DNA of 64,000 nt, taken from assembly GCF_001375495.1 (NCBI RefSeq), contig NZ_LN831057.1, forward strand, positions 434,001 to 498,000, in the 5' to 3' direction. The notes beneath the pieces are model-generated. The model worked only from the letters and a program-made list of their open reading frames with translations, searched no databases and had not been told where the DNA came from. Every line of letters begins with the position of its first letter. Position 1 is the stretch's first letter. This DNA is from Flaviflexus massiliensis (GTDB lineage Bacteria > Actinomycetota > Actinomycetes > Actinomycetales > Actinomycetaceae). The position numbers and the translations under genes are program-made. This document shows positions 1-8,796 of the stretch, piece by piece.

Positions 1-662
1 TCACCGCCGTCGCGGGCACCGAGGAGAATACGGATGCCGGAGGACAGGTGGTTGAGTAACTGCGGATGTGTGAGCGAGGGTGCTCGCACAACCGTGTCCA
101 CTGTCGTGCGCCCCGATAGCTGACCCCACGAACTAAGCAGGGCAAGGCACGTGGGGCGGAGCGTCTCTGGGAAGGGCCCGTCGGGCAGGGTAAGTACCTC
201 CGCAACGTCCTCACCCAGTCCCAGGTCACCAAGGTGAGCCAGAGCCTTGCCCGGCAGGAGCCGCGAGGAAGACGGGATTCGAGAGCCGGAGGGCCACACG
301 CCGAGTGAGGGAAGGTCCACCCCGCGCTGCCATTGCTCCTCCAGAAGGGCCCGAATCCGGGCGGTTACGACGCGATCCTCGCTGATTCCCAGTGAGTCGA
401 TATCGTGGTAGGTCTGCACACCGGGGAGCTTCTCACTGCCCGCCGTGAGATATCCGCGTGTCGCCTGCGCCTCGACCTCGCCTCGGGGGAGAGGGCGTCC
501 CTTCCTTACGGTTGAGAGCGGTACTCCGCCGCTTCGGCACACGAGCTCCACACCATCGAGCTGTACGGGGTTGCCGACGTTGACCTGGATGGGGCCGGGC
601 GAGACACGGATGTGCTCTATGAGCTGTGCGAGCCTTCGGGGGAGTTCTGATGCGCGGGACAT
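1..662 (-). CDS. Unrecognised protein, 5' part only (runs off left edge)
   Basis: The minus-strand frame opens at ATG 660-662 and stays open for about 220 codons to the left edge, so the C-terminus is missing. Third codon positions are strongly G/C, as in the neighbouring real genes, which supports coding. The start reads MSRASELPRRLAQLIEHIRV; I recognise no domain, signal peptide or membrane segment. It is divergent from the universal stress protein gene, with about 65 bases between the starts that must hold both promoters. Function unknown; the reading frame is the better supported part of this call. Confidence 0.55.
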   Translation of the reverse strand, partial: MSRASELPRRLAQLIEHIRVSPGPIQVNVGNPVQLDGVELVCRSGGVPLSTVRKGRPLPRGEVEAQATRGYLTAGSEKLPGVQTYHDIDSLGISEDRVVTARIRALLEEQWQRGVDLPSLGVWPSGSRIPSSSRLLPGKALAHLGDLGLGEDVAEVLTLPDGPFPETLRPTCLALLSSWGQLSGRTTVDTVVRAPSLTHPQLLNHLSSGIRILLGARDGG

Positions 663-722
663 AGCACGATCGTGCCACCTGGAACGGACAAATACACTCT
701 CGGAACGGAAGGTATCTTGGGC

Positions 723-738
723 TAAAATGTTGTCCGTG
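723..738 (+). promoter_or_regulatory. Possible leaderless promoter of the universal stress protein gene
   Basis: TAAAAT at 723-728 fits a -10 box. Seven bases later lies GTG 736-738, in frame with the gene, so the message could begin at that GTG. The competing start, ATG 727, would lie inside the -10 box and has no good ribosome binding site. No convincing -35 box is visible, so this is tentative. Confidence 0.35.
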
Positions 739-1590
739 ATTGAATCTGGGATCATTCTTGTTGGCACCGACGGCTCGCACCGTGCACGCTATGCAGTGCT
801 CGAAGCTGCCCGCATTGCACAACTGTCCGGATCCCCTCTGAGGGTTCTCAGTGCCTACTCGCCCCTGTTCGCGATCATGGCCTACGATCCGGAGCCCCCG
901 AAAGAAGAGATCGACCGCATCGAGACTCTGCTGGAAGATTCCCGCAAGCTCATCCGCTCCACCTATCCCGACGTCACGGTCGAGACCTCGTGGGTGCTGG
1001 GTGAACCGGCCAACGCACTCATTGACGCATCGCGCGATGCTCGACTCCTCGTCGTGGGAGCACGCGGTCAGGGTGCGGTCCATCGGATGCTAGTCGGATC
1101 CGTGGCCACGAAAGTTGCGACCCGCGCCGCCTGCCCCACGTTTGTTGTGCGCGATGGTGACTACGACCGGGAAGGACCCATCACGGTTGGGCTAGGGCCG
1201 GAAGAAACCTCCATTGGGGCCCTTGAGATTGGCTTCCGTCTCGCACGCGCCGAAGGCGCGACCGTCCATGCGCTCCGCGCTCACCAGCACAGCGCGGCAG
1301 GTGTCACGAACATTCCCGAGGGACACCGCCGGGACTGGATGGAGGGGGAGATCCAGAAGTCCGTTGACCTATCGAGGGGATGCTTCGATCAGGTGCAGGC
1401 AAAATATCCCGACGTGACTGGGGAATTCGTCCACCTCCAGGCGCACGCAACAGACAGCCTGATCGACGCGGCCGCGAGCAGCAGGCTCCTGGTAGTCGCC
1501 CCGAATGGGACGTCGATGACTAAGCGCGCACTGGGCTCGGTCGCCCTCGCAGTCCTCCACCACGCACCCGCCGTGCTTATTGCCCGATAA
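727..1590 (+). CDS. Universal stress protein, tandem UspA domains
   Basis: The 287-residue protein carries two UspA folds. The first (about residues 6-145) opens with IILVGTDGSHRARYA and ends with the nucleotide-binding loop GARGQGAVHRMLVGSVA. The second (about 152-287) opens with ITVGLGPEE; its loop reads VAPNGTSMTKRALGSVA, where the first glycines of the ATP loop are changed, so the second domain may bind nucleotide poorly. Tandem Usp proteins are common in actinobacteria and are linked to dormancy, redox and starvation survival. ATG 727 is used here; an in-frame GTG 736 may be the real, leaderless start. The frame stays open further upstream, but that part overlaps the divergent gene. It stands alone ahead of the his genes. 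Confidence 0.85.
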   Translation: MLSVIESGIILVGTDGSHRARYAVLEAARIAQLSGSPLRVLSAYSPLFAIMAYDPEPPKEEIDRIETLLEDSRKLIRSTYPDVTVETSWVLGEPANALIDASRDARLLVVGARGQGAVHRMLVGSVATKVATRAACPTFVVRDGDYDREGPITVGLGPEETSIGALEIGFRLARAEGATVHALRAHQHSAAGVTNIPEGHRRDWMEGEIQKSVDLSRGCFDQVQAKYPDVTGEFVHLQAHATDSLIDAAASSRLLVVAPNGTSMTKRALGSVALAVLHHAPAVLIAR

Positions 1591-1684
1591 CACCAACCAT
1601 CGGAGTCTGTGTCGCATGCCGGTCGTGTCACTGGTCTCGCTCGAGTCACTGACCGCGATAGTGGCACGGGAATCTGGACGGGAA

Positions 1685-1722
1685 TGTCGCACGAGTGCCC
1701 GATTTCGTAGACTTGGCTTGTG
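1685..1722 (+). promoter_or_regulatory. Leaderless promoter of the hisC operon
   Basis: TAGACT at 1708-1713 is a good actinobacterial -10 box lying 6 bases before the GTG start of hisC at 1720. No ribosome binding site precedes that GTG. A weak -35 candidate (TGTCGC, 1685-1690) sits 17 bases upstream. Transcription starting at or next to the GTG would give a leaderless mRNA. Confidence 0.5.
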
Positions 1723-2829
1723 ACCATTCCATATCGCCCCGCCCTTACCGGCCTCGAACCCTACGGTGCGCCCCAGCTGGATGTTCCCGTTGCTCTCAAC
1801 GTGAACGAAAACCCGTACGCACCTAGTCCCGCACTGATCGCAGACATCGCCAAAGCGGTGTCGGAGGCGGCCGCCACCCTCAACCGCTACCCCGACCGTG
1901 AATTCATGGGCTTGCGGGAGGACTTGGCGGACTACCTGGCAGTTGAATCAGGTGTAAGACTGAGTCCGGAACAGGTGTGGGCCGCTAATGGTTCGAACGA
2001 GGTGATGCTCCACCTGCTCCTCGCATTCGCAGGTCCCGGACGCACGGTCATGTCCTTCAGCCCCACCTATTCGATGTACCACGAGTACGCGCGGGACACC
2101 GATTCGACTTGGGTGGCAGCACCGCGGCTAGAGAACTTTGCCCTCGACCTCGACCGGATCGAGTCCGCATTCGATGAACACCGGCCCGCAATCATCCTCC
2201 TGGCGAGCCCCAACAACCCAACCGGAACCGCACTGACCGAGCAGGAGCTACGGACCGTCCTGGAAGCCTCGAAGGGCAGGGGCCCAAGAGATGCTGAGGG
2301 TGCCGACTGCCTCGTCGTTGTTGACGAGGCCTACGGGGAGTTCCGCAGGGACGGAGTGCCGTCCGCCCTCAAACTTCTTGCGGACTACGACAATCTCGTG
2401 GTCTCCCGCACAATGTCGAAGGCCTTCGGTGCAGCCGGACTCCGCCTCGGATACTTTGGGGCCAGTACCGAGATCGTGGACCAGGTCAGAATCGTGCGCC
2501 TGCCCTACCACCTCTCCGCCATCACCCAGGCCGCGGCCCGCGCGGCACTCGATCATGCCGAGGAGCAGCTGGCGCAGGTGGAGACGATCCGGGAAGGCCG
2601 GGATGCGATGGCGGAGCGTCTAACTTCGCTAGGCTTAGACGTGGCACCATCGGACGCGAACTTTGTCATGTTCGGGACCTTCCCGGACAGGCACCGCATC
2701 TTTACTGAATTATTGGATAGGGGAGTTCTTATTCGCGAAGTCGGCCCAGTGGGCTGGCTCCGAGTTTCGGTGGGAACACCGGAAGAGAATGAGACTTTCT
2801 TTGCAGCACTGGAAGAGGTACTGGCATGA
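1720..2829 (+). CDS. hisC: Histidinol-phosphate aminotransferase
   Basis: HisC is a PLP enzyme that transaminates imidazole acetol phosphate with glutamate to histidinol phosphate. The 369-residue protein has the fold-type I landmarks: NENPYAPS near the N-terminus, [19 protein letters not shown], the substrate loop [11 protein letters not shown], the PLP aspartate in VVDEAYGEF, and the PLP lysine in [17 protein letters not shown]. Length is normal. It starts with GTG and overlaps hisB by 4 bases (ATGA), so translation is coupled. It heads hisC-hisB-unknown-hisH-priA-sseB. hisD, which often precedes hisC in actinobacteria, is not in front of it here. Confidence 0.95.
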   Translation: MTIPYRPALTGLEPYGAPQLDVPVALNVNENPYAPSPALIADIAKAVSEAAATLNRYPDREFMGLREDLADYLAVESGVRLSPEQVWAANGSNEVMLHLLLAFAGPGRTVMSFSPTYSMYHEYARDTDSTWVAAPRLENFALDLDRIESAFDEHRPAIILLASPNNPTGTALTEQELRTVLEASKGRGPRDAEGADCLVVVDEAYGEFRRDGVPSALKLLADYDNLVVSRTMSKAFGAAGLRLGYFGASTEIVDQVRIVRLPYHLSAITQAAARAALDHAEEQLAQVETIREGRDAMAERLTSLGLDVAPSDANFVMFGTFPDRHRIFTELLDRGVLIREVGPVGWLRVSVGTPEENETFFAALEEVLA

Positions 2830-3422
2830 GAACAGCAACAATTGAACGCGAGACGGGCGAATCGAAGGTCAAGCTCACGATCGACCTGGACGGTGACGGC
2901 ACCTCGACAATCGATACGGGAGTCCCGTTCTACGATCACATGCTGACCGCGCTGTCCCGCCACAGCCTCATCAACATGGATATCCACGCCCGCGGTGATG
3001 TCGAAGTCGACGTCCACCATACCGTGGAAGACACCGCGATCTGCCTCGGCGAAGCACTCCGCGTCGCACTCGGCGATAAACGTGGCATCCGCCGTTTCGG
3101 CGACGCCACCGTTCCGCTGGACGAATCGCTGGCAAGGGCCGTTGTCGATATTTCCGGTCGCCCTTTCCTTGTCCACGACGGTGAGCCGGCGGGCCAGGAA
3201 TACCACCTGATCGGTGGCCACTTCACCGGGTCCATGACCCGCCATGTCTTCGAAGCCATCGCCTTCCATGCTGGTATTTGCATGCACATTGATGTCATCC
3301 GTGGCCGGGACCCCCACCACATTGTTGAATCACAGTTCAAGGCGTTCGCACGGGCCCTGCGCACCGCAGTTGAGCCGGATCCGCGCGTCACCACAATCCC
3401 ATCCACCAAGGGGACCTTGTGA
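2826..3422 (+). CDS. hisB: Imidazoleglycerol-phosphate dehydratase
   Basis: HisB dehydrates imidazole glycerol phosphate to imidazole acetol phosphate, using a di-manganese site. The 198-residue protein is the single-domain actinobacterial form without the histidinol phosphatase domain. Metal ligands lie in [32 protein letters not shown], the [17 protein letters not shown] block and the closing [15 protein letters not shown]. It overlaps hisC by 4 bases upstream and the next gene by 4 bases downstream, the spacing of a co-translated operon. Confidence 0.96.
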   Translation: MRTATIERETGESKVKLTIDLDGDGTSTIDTGVPFYDHMLTALSRHSLINMDIHARGDVEVDVHHTVEDTAICLGEALRVALGDKRGIRRFGDATVPLDESLARAVVDISGRPFLVHDGEPAGQEYHLIGGHFTGSMTRHVFEAIAFHAGICMHIDVIRGRDPHHIVESQFKAFARALRTAVEPDPRVTTIPSTKGTL

Positions 3423-4183
3423 GTGCAAACTCCAAACGTTATGTCATCCTGACGCCTTTCAAGAAAGCCGACGTTCTCGCCGGCCTGTGCAAATTGCACG
3501 GCTTGGATGTGTGGGTTGTGCCGTCGAAGGCCGGTGCCATGATCGTGCACGACCTACCCGTTCCCGTGTTTGATGACTGGGATATTTCCGAACTTCTCGG
3601 CGGAGTGTCAGCAGAAGGCGTAAGTGAATCCGGACAGCCGAACGACAATGCGGCCGACGGTGCGCTAGAAACTCCTGAAACCGCCGCGTTCGAAACTGAC
3701 GCTCGGGAAGACGATCCTGCGACGGACAAAAATACTGCTCCTGAGACAGGTGACGAAGACGGAGCGGACCAGGATAGTGCAGAGGATGCTGACGAGGATA
3801 GTCAGCAGCTCGACGCCAATGATCAGCATGCTGTTGCGAAGCGGCTTGCACGCCTGTCGCGTGCCGGCGTCATCGTTCTCACCTCCGAGCTGGGAGAAGA
3901 CGTTGGCAACGAGGTCGGAGTTTCCGGGCTGGTGACAGCACTGACCTACGACTCGAAAGGCAACGCGACCGACACACCTGCCGGACTCATCGTGGCAACG
4001 GGGGAGCCCATCCTCGAAGATCTCCTCCTCGGTTCGACAAACCCGCAAGACGCGAAGGGTGCGATCCAGTCCGGAAGCATCAAGTCCGATTTCCTTGAGG
4101 GACTCGCGCACGGGAAGAGGGATGCTGGTCAGGTTATGCCGCCCCGCAAGCCCCGCCGCTTCTTCGGGAAGGACCCGAAGTGA
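3419..4183 (+). CDS. Unknown protein inside the his operon, acidic linker
   Basis: The 254-residue protein lies between hisB and hisH, with 4-base overlaps on both sides and a GTG start. Residues 1-60 look like a small alpha/beta domain ([19 protein letters not shown], then [19 protein letters not shown]). Residues about 65-132 are a low-complexity linker rich in Asp, Glu, Ser and Asn. The C-terminal part (about 135-235) looks folded ([19 protein letters not shown]), and the tail is basic ([14 protein letters not shown]). No catalytic motif is recognised. The position suggests a role tied to histidine synthesis, such as an adaptor or regulator, but that is inference from context only. Confidence 0.75.
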   Translation: MSANSKRYVILTPFKKADVLAGLCKLHGLDVWVVPSKAGAMIVHDLPVPVFDDWDISELLGGVSAEGVSESGQPNDNAADGALETPETAAFETDAREDDPATDKNTAPETGDEDGADQDSAEDADEDSQQLDANDQHAVAKRLARLSRAGVIVLTSELGEDVGNEVGVSGLVTALTYDSKGNATDTPAGLIVATGEPILEDLLLGSTNPQDAKGAIQSGSIKSDFLEGLAHGKRDAGQVMPPRKPRRFFGKDPK

Positions 4184-4818
4184 ACGTTGTCGTTTTCGAC
4201 TACGGTTCCGGAAACGTGCACTCGGTTGCGCGTGCCCTCGGGGCCGCAGGTGCCGACGTCGAGCTGACCTCCGATCCCGCGAAGGCCATGGCGGCCGACG
4301 GCCTGGTCGTACCCGGTGTGGGAGCATTCGACACGGTCGTGTCCAGGCTGCGTGCCCTGCGCGGCGAACGCTTCATCGAACGCCGCCTTGCGGGCGGTAT
4401 GCCCGTCCTGGGCATCTGCGTGGGACTCCAGATCCTGTTCGAAGGATCCGATGAACACGACTCAACGAAACCGGGTCTCGAGCAGTTCCCGGGCCGAGTT
4501 ACACGCATCCAGTCCGACATCGTCCCCCACACGGGCTGGTCAACCGTCGAGGCCGCACCGGGCTCCAAGCTTTTTCAGGGCATCGAAAACGAACGCTTCT
4601 ATTTCGTCCATTCCTACGGCGTCCACACCGATCCGGCCGCCAAAGCCGATGAGAGGTTCGAGGAAATGGCGGTGACGTGGGCCGAACACGGCTCACGCTT
4701 TATTGCCGCCATCGAACAGGGACCGCTCTCGGCAGTACAGTTTCATCCAGAAAAGTCAGGCGAAGCAGGCCTTCAACTGCTCCGGAACTGGCTCAGCACA
4801 CTCAAGGACAGGTCATGA
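4180..4818 (+). CDS. hisH: Imidazole glycerol phosphate synthase, glutaminase subunit
   Basis: HisH releases ammonia from glutamine for HisF, which makes imidazole glycerol phosphate and AICAR. The 212-residue protein has [15 protein letters not shown] at the N-terminus, the nucleophile cysteine in [15 protein letters not shown], and the catalytic His-Glu pair in [17 protein letters not shown], all typical of class I amidotransferases. It starts in the ATGA overlap with the preceding gene and ends in an ATGA overlap with priA. The partner hisF is not in the window. Confidence 0.95.
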   Translation: MNVVVFDYGSGNVHSVARALGAAGADVELTSDPAKAMAADGLVVPGVGAFDTVVSRLRALRGERFIERRLAGGMPVLGICVGLQILFEGSDEHDSTKPGLEQFPGRVTRIQSDIVPHTGWSTVEAAPGSKLFQGIENERFYFVHSYGVHTDPAAKADERFEEMAVTWAEHGSRFIAAIEQGPLSAVQFHPEKSGEAGLQLLRNWLSTLKDRS

Positions 4819-5546
4819 CCACACCACTACAGCTTCTGCCCGCCATCGACGTCGTTGACGGGAAGGCCGTTCGGCTCCTGCGCGGCGAGGCAGGAACCGA
4901 AACCGGATACGGCGACCCGCGCGATGTTGCACGGGACTGGATCGCGGGCGGAGCGACCTACATTCACCTCGTCGACCTCGACGCAGCATTCGGTCGCGGA
5001 CACAACCGCGACCTGCTTCGCACCATTGTCGAAGAGTCCGACGTCCGAATTGAACTCTCCGGTGGCATCCGCGACGATGCCTCGCTCAAGGCCGCACTCT
5101 CATCGGGCGCTGCCCGAGTCAACCTCGGCACCGCAGCACTGGAGGACCCGGAATGGACTGAACGCGTCATTAAGGAATACGGGGAGCAGATCGCGGTTGG
5201 TCTCGACGTTCGTGGTCGCACCCTGTCGGCGCGGGGATGGACGAAGGACGGAGGAGAGCTGTACGAAGTTCTCGACCGCCTGAACGAAGCCGGATGCTCC
5301 CGCTACGTCGTGACCGACGTCGCGAAGGACGGCACCATGGAAGGTCCCAACACTGTCCTGCTCTCCGATGTGTGCGCCCGCACCGATGCCCCGGTCATCG
5401 CCTCCGGTGGTGTCGCCACCTTGGGTGATATCGAGGCACTGCGTGCGCTGACCGATATTGGTGTGGAAGGTGCGATCGTTGGTAAGGCGCTCTATGCCGG
5501 CGCCTTCACCCTTCCGGAAGCTATCGAGGTGGCAGGCGAGCAGTGA
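4815..5546 (+). CDS. priA: PriA, dual HisA/TrpF-type isomerase
   Basis: PriA is the actinobacterial (beta/alpha)8 isomerase that acts on ProFAR in histidine synthesis and usually also on phosphoribosyl anthranilate in tryptophan synthesis. The 243-residue protein begins [20 protein letters not shown], with the first catalytic Asp, and carries [16 protein letters not shown] with the second Asp; phosphate loops are [13 protein letters not shown] and [20 protein letters not shown] 4815 is chosen because it forms the ATGA overlap with hisH and gives the family length. The [12 protein letters not shown] stretch is PriA-like rather than plain HisA. Whether TrpF activity is kept depends on trp genes outside the window. 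Confidence 0.92.
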   Translation: MTTPLQLLPAIDVVDGKAVRLLRGEAGTETGYGDPRDVARDWIAGGATYIHLVDLDAAFGRGHNRDLLRTIVEESDVRIELSGGIRDDASLKAALSSGAARVNLGTAALEDPEWTERVIKEYGEQIAVGLDVRGRTLSARGWTKDGGELYEVLDRLNEAGCSRYVVTDVAKDGTMEGPNTVLLSDVCARTDAPVIASGGVATLGDIEALRALTDIGVEGAIVGKALYAGAFTLPEAIEVAGEQ

Positions 5547-6274
5547 GTACCGCTCAAGACAAACTCAAGCCCAACCCGTTTGCATCGGATGATGGCAGTG
5601 CCGTACCGGCACTAGCTGAGGCACTCGAGATTGGCGAGTTCGCACCCCGCCTGGAAGCGATCGTCAAGGTCCTGCCGACCGCGCGCGTGCTCGTCCCGGT
5701 CCTCGCACACGACCATCCCGGACGCACCGCAGATGGCGGCGTGGTCGAGCATTCTGCACGGGAGAAGGATCCGTGCAAGGCGGCCGCAATGCTGGCCGTG
5801 GAGGCTCCCGATGGGCGGGCCGCCATGCCCATCTTCTCCTCCGCCCAGGCACTCCTGGCCTGGAATCCGCAGGCGCGCCCCGTTCCCGTACACTCCCAAA
5901 ACGCCGCCATTGCGGCCGTTGCCGAGGCCGACGCGCTCCTGGTTCTCGATGCTGGGTCCGATCGTCCCATGCTGTTGGGCAGGCCGGCGGTCAACGCGCT
6001 GGCCACGGGCGAGGAATGGACGGCACCCTGGCACGACGAAAACCTGCCAACCATTCTTGCCCGCACTCTTGCCGGGATCCCCGGTCTCAAGGGCTTACAG
6101 ATCACGCCGGGACGCAACGCCGAAACCGCCATCGTCATCGCAGTTGACGGGGATGCACCCCGTGATGAAGTTTCGGCGGCACTAACGGAGGCAAGTCAAA
6201 GACTCGGTAGAGTCGACGAACTCACCCACCGGGTTGACTCGATCGAACTCATTCCCGCGCGCACACAAAGCTAA
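5543..6274 (+). CDS. SseB family protein
   Basis: This 243-residue protein matches the SseB-like family often found directly after priA/hisA in actinobacteria. It opens with an [18 protein letters not shown] helix, followed by ARVLVPVLA and then [21 protein letters not shown], a stretch typical of the N-terminal SseB domain. The C-terminal half (from about 165) has [20 protein letters not shown]. It shares a 4-base overlap with priA and ends the coupled operon. The function in actinobacteria is not established; no catalytic residues are evident. Confidence 0.8.
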   Translation: MSTAQDKLKPNPFASDDGSAVPALAEALEIGEFAPRLEAIVKVLPTARVLVPVLAHDHPGRTADGGVVEHSAREKDPCKAAAMLAVEAPDGRAAMPIFSSAQALLAWNPQARPVPVHSQNAAIAAVAEADALLVLDAGSDRPMLLGRPAVNALATGEEWTAPWHDENLPTILARTLAGIPGLKGLQITPGRNAETAIVIAVDGDAPRDEVSAALTEASQRLGRVDELTHRVDSIELIPARTQS

Positions 6275-6647
6275 GATAAAGCTAAGACAACGCAACAGAG
6301 CTGGAACAACACGTTCGAGAACGGAATCTATGCGGATGTGGGTTCGTGAGTGGCCCGGCCCAGTCGCCCCTACTCACGAGCCCACTAATCCCGAATCCCA
6401 CTGGTTCGGACCCTGTTTGGATTGAAACGTCCAGGGTCTGTTCAGCTTCAGTAATGAAGAACACAGAAGTCTGATAGAACCGGTCTGCTAGAATAGTGAG
6501 CGACCGACCGGTCACATGGACCGGAACGCAAGCGGAGAGATCCCACCTGGGTACCTGAGGTACCGGGTTATGAGAGTCACGAGGGCATGTTATGCCCCGA
6601 TGGCACCTCTGCTCCGTGCGCGTACACGTCGAGAATACAGAGGAGCA
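6275..6647 (+). promoter_or_regulatory. infC operon promoter and structured 5' leader
   Basis: This 373-base gap before infC holds no convincing gene. TAGAAT at 6489-6494 is a good -10 box and would give a leader of about 150 bases. The leader contains palindromic GGTACC twice around TGA (6550-6564), a perfect 6-bp hairpin GGGCAT/ATGCCC (6583-6588, 6592-6597), and two overlapping anti-Shine-Dalgarno segments. CCTCTG at 6606-6611 can pair with CAGAGG at 6638-6643, and TGCTCC at 6610-6615 with GGAGCA at 6642-6647. Either pairing would hide the infC ribosome binding site. This fits feedback control of translation, but the fold is read by eye. Confidence 0.5.
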
Positions 6648-7238
6648 ATTATCAACGAACCAAGAGTCAATGAGCGGATCCGAGTGCCCAAGGTACGTCT
6701 TGTCGGTCCCGCCGGCGAGCAAGTGGGTGTAGTCCGCGTCGAAGACGCACTGCGCCTGGCACAGGAAGCCAATCTTGATCTTGTCGAGGTTGCGCCGAAC
6801 TCTGAACCTCCTGTAGCCAAGCTCATGGACTACGGCAAGTACAAGTACGAGGCCGCCATGAAGGCACGCGATGCTCGCCGCAACCAGGTGAACACGCAGC
6901 TCAAGGAGATCAGGCTTCGCCTCAAGATCGATACCCACGACTACGAAACCAAGAAGGGGCACGCCGAGCGATTCCTTCACGGTGGCGACAAAGTCAAGGT
7001 AATGATCCAGTTCCGTGGACGTGAACAGTCGCGTCCCGAAATGGGAGTGAAGCTCCTGCAGAGAATGGCTGAGGATCTCGTTGAGGTCGGCACCGTCGAA
7101 TCGCACCCCCGTCAGGATGGGCGCAACATGGTGATGGTGCTTGCCCCGATCCGCAAGAAGTCCGAAGCCAAGTCTGATCAGCGTCGTCGCCGTGAGGCCG
7201 AGCGCGAAGCGCGCCGCGCCGAGAAGACCGACAGCTGA
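6648..7238 (+). CDS. infC: Translation initiation factor IF-3, non-AUG start
   Basis: IF-3 binds the 30S subunit and proofreads the start codon and initiator tRNA. The protein (196 residues) opens [20 protein letters not shown], with the N-domain, then the lysine-rich linker around [16 protein letters not shown] and the C-domain ending [19 protein letters not shown]. The basic, charged tail is actinobacterial. The upstream ATGs (6516, 6570) would add residues with no family counterpart. The likely start is ATT 6648 or ATC 6651, just after AGAGGAG (6639-6645), in line with the rare initiation codon by which infC is known to autoregulate. First gene of infC-rpmI-rplT. Confidence 0.92.
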   Translation: MINEPRVNERIRVPKVRLVGPAGEQVGVVRVEDALRLAQEANLDLVEVAPNSEPPVAKLMDYGKYKYEAAMKARDARRNQVNTQLKEIRLRLKIDTHDYETKKGHAERFLHGGDKVKVMIQFRGREQSRPEMGVKLLQRMAEDLVEVGTVESHPRQDGRNMVMVLAPIRKKSEAKSDQRRRREAEREARRAEKTDS

Positions 7239-7289
7239 CACTCCCCGCCCGCGAACACAACTTCGTGGCTTACGAAAGAGGAAACATCC

Positions 7290-7484
7290 ATGCCTAAGAA
7301 CAAGACGCACTCCGGTGCCAAAAAGCGCTTCCGCGTAACAGGATCGGGCAAGATCATGCGCGAGAAGGCCGGAAAGCGCCACCTCCTCGAGCACAAGTCG
7401 TCCCGTCGCACCCGCCGCCTGTCCTCGGACCAGGTTGTCAGCCCGGCAGACGCCAAGAACGTTAAGAAGATGCTCGGCCTTTAG
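7290..7484 (+). CDS. rpmI: 50S ribosomal protein L35
   Basis: L35 is a small basic protein of the large ribosomal subunit. The 64-residue product has the family signature [20 protein letters not shown] at the start and the basic core [15 protein letters not shown], ending in VKKMLGL. A GAGGAAAC ribosome binding site precedes the ATG. It lies 51 bases after infC and 20 before rplT, the usual bacterial order. Confidence 0.97.
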   Translation: MPKNKTHSGAKKRFRVTGSGKIMREKAGKRHLLEHKSSRRTRRLSSDQVVSPADAKNVKKMLGL

Positions 7485-7504
7485 GTCGACAAGGAGGATT
7501 CATC

Positions 7505-7894
7505 ATGGCACGTGTGAAACGCGCAGTAAACGCTCAGAAGAAGCGTCGTACCGTCCTTGAGCAGGCCAGCGGCTACCGCGGCCAGCGCTCACGCCTGTAC
7601 CGCAAGGCCAAGGAACAGGTAACGCATTCGTTTACCTACAACTACCGCGACCGCAAGGTCCGTAAGAACGAGTTCCGTAAGCTGTGGATCTCCCGTATCA
7701 ACGCAGCAGCTCGCGCCGAAGGCATGACCTACAACCGGTTCATGCAGGGCCTGAAGCTCGCCGAAGTTGACGTTGATCGTCGCATGCTCGCAGAGCTCGC
7801 AGTGAACGAACCCGCTGCCTTCAAGGCACTCGTGGAGACCGCGCGCAAGGCACTCCCCGAAGATGTGAACGCCCCCAAGGGCGAAGCAGCCTAA
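7505..7894 (+). CDS. rplT: 50S ribosomal protein L20
   Basis: L20 binds 23S rRNA early in large-subunit assembly and in some bacteria represses its own operon. The 129-residue protein starts [20 protein letters not shown] and has the conserved [17 protein letters not shown] and [20 protein letters not shown] blocks, with an actinobacterial tail. An AAGGAG site lies 9 bases before the ATG. It ends the infC operon; a strong hairpin follows within 30 bases. Confidence 0.97.
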   Translation: MARVKRAVNAQKKRRTVLEQASGYRGQRSRLYRKAKEQVTHSFTYNYRDRKVRKNEFRKLWISRINAAARAEGMTYNRFMQGLKLAEVDVDRRMLAELAVNEPAAFKALVETARKALPEDVNAPKGEAA

Positions 7895-7919
7895 ATACGA
7901 TCAATTAGATCGATAGGAT

Positions 7920-7944
7920 GGGGCCGGCACGTGTTGCCGGCCCC
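7920..7944 (+). terminator. Terminator hairpin of infC-rpmI-rplT
   Basis: GGGGCCGGCA (7920-7929) pairs perfectly with TGCCGGCCCC (7935-7944) around a 5-base loop. There is no clear T run after it, common for actinobacterial terminators. The downstream methyltransferase gene starts only 20 bases later, so some readthrough is possible. Confidence 0.75.
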
Positions 7945-7964
7945 ATTCGTCACGAAAGAAGCAC

Positions 7965-8756
7965 ATGCGCAAATACCACGACTCGTTCACCGGCCAGCTC
8001 CAGAAAGTACAGGGACTCTACCAGGCTAAAAATAGGTCCACGTACTCTCAGGAAATCGCTGAAGGACCCCAGGCCGTTCGGGAGGCACTGACGTTCGCGG
8101 GGGAGCGTGTGCGCGACATTTACGTCACCGAGGACGTGCTCGAACGATATCCCGAATTTGAATCGTTGACCGATGGGCACTGGACCCACGTGGTACCCAA
8201 CCAGGTGCTCTCACAGGTCTCTACCGACTGCCAGGGCATCCTCGCCGTTCTCAACACTGCACCTGCACGGGATGTTGATGAGTTGTTTGAGGGCACGGAC
8301 CTGGTTCTTTTGGGCGTGGAAATGCAGGATCCGGGCAACGCGGGAACCGTTGTGCGAACTGCCGATGCTGCGAGTGCGGGAGCGGTCTTCTTTGGTACCG
8401 GCTCCGTCGACCCCAACTCACCCAAAGTCATCCGGTCCGCGGCAGGCTCCACCTATCACATCCCGGTCTCTTCAGGGCACGACCCGCGCACGATCATCGC
8501 CAGCGCCAAAGCCCACGGATTCCAAGTGATCGCAGCCGACGGTCACGGAGAGCTTACCCTGGGGGATAGGGAACTTGACCTCACCGGTCCGACTCTGTGG
8601 GTGCTCGGTAACGAGGCGCGCGGACTGACCGCTGATCTCATCGATCGTTGCGACATAATCGTGTCGATCCCGATCCCCGGTCAGGCCGAGTCGCTCAACG
8701 TCGCAACCGCCGCCGCCATCTGCCTATACGCGAGCGTTCTCGCCAGGCCCTCCTAG
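7965..8756 (+). CDS. SpoU/TrmH family rRNA 2'-O-methyltransferase
   Basis: SPOUT-class enzymes transfer methyl from S-adenosylmethionine to a ribose 2'-OH in RNA. The 263-residue protein has an N-terminal substrate-binding region (residues about 15-105) and the knotted SpoU domain. Its three motifs are VEMQDPGNAGTVVRTADAA, LWVLGNEARGL and VSIPIPGQAESLNVATAAAI. The position directly after rplT matches the actinobacterial gene often annotated tsnR or trmH-like; the exact target nucleotide cannot be read from sequence. In many actinobacteria pheS-pheT follow closely, whereas here they lie about 42 kb away. Confidence 0.9.
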   Translation: MRKYHDSFTGQLQKVQGLYQAKNRSTYSQEIAEGPQAVREALTFAGERVRDIYVTEDVLERYPEFESLTDGHWTHVVPNQVLSQVSTDCQGILAVLNTAPARDVDELFEGTDLVLLGVEMQDPGNAGTVVRTADAASAGAVFFGTGSVDPNSPKVIRSAAGSTYHIPVSSGHDPRTIIASAKAHGFQVIAADGHGELTLGDRELDLTGPTLWVLGNEARGLTADLIDRCDIIVSIPIPGQAESLNVATAAAICLYASVLARPS

Positions 8757-8796
8757 ACTGGACTATCCTGAAGGCGGAAACGTTAGGGGTCCGTCA

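Noticed and set aside
433-1083. Open minus-strand frame of 216 codons across the start of the universal stress protein gene
   Set aside because: It is antisense to the first Usp domain and lies in a different frame from the partial minus-strand gene at 1-662; its Arg/Pro/Cys-rich product has the look of a shadow frame.
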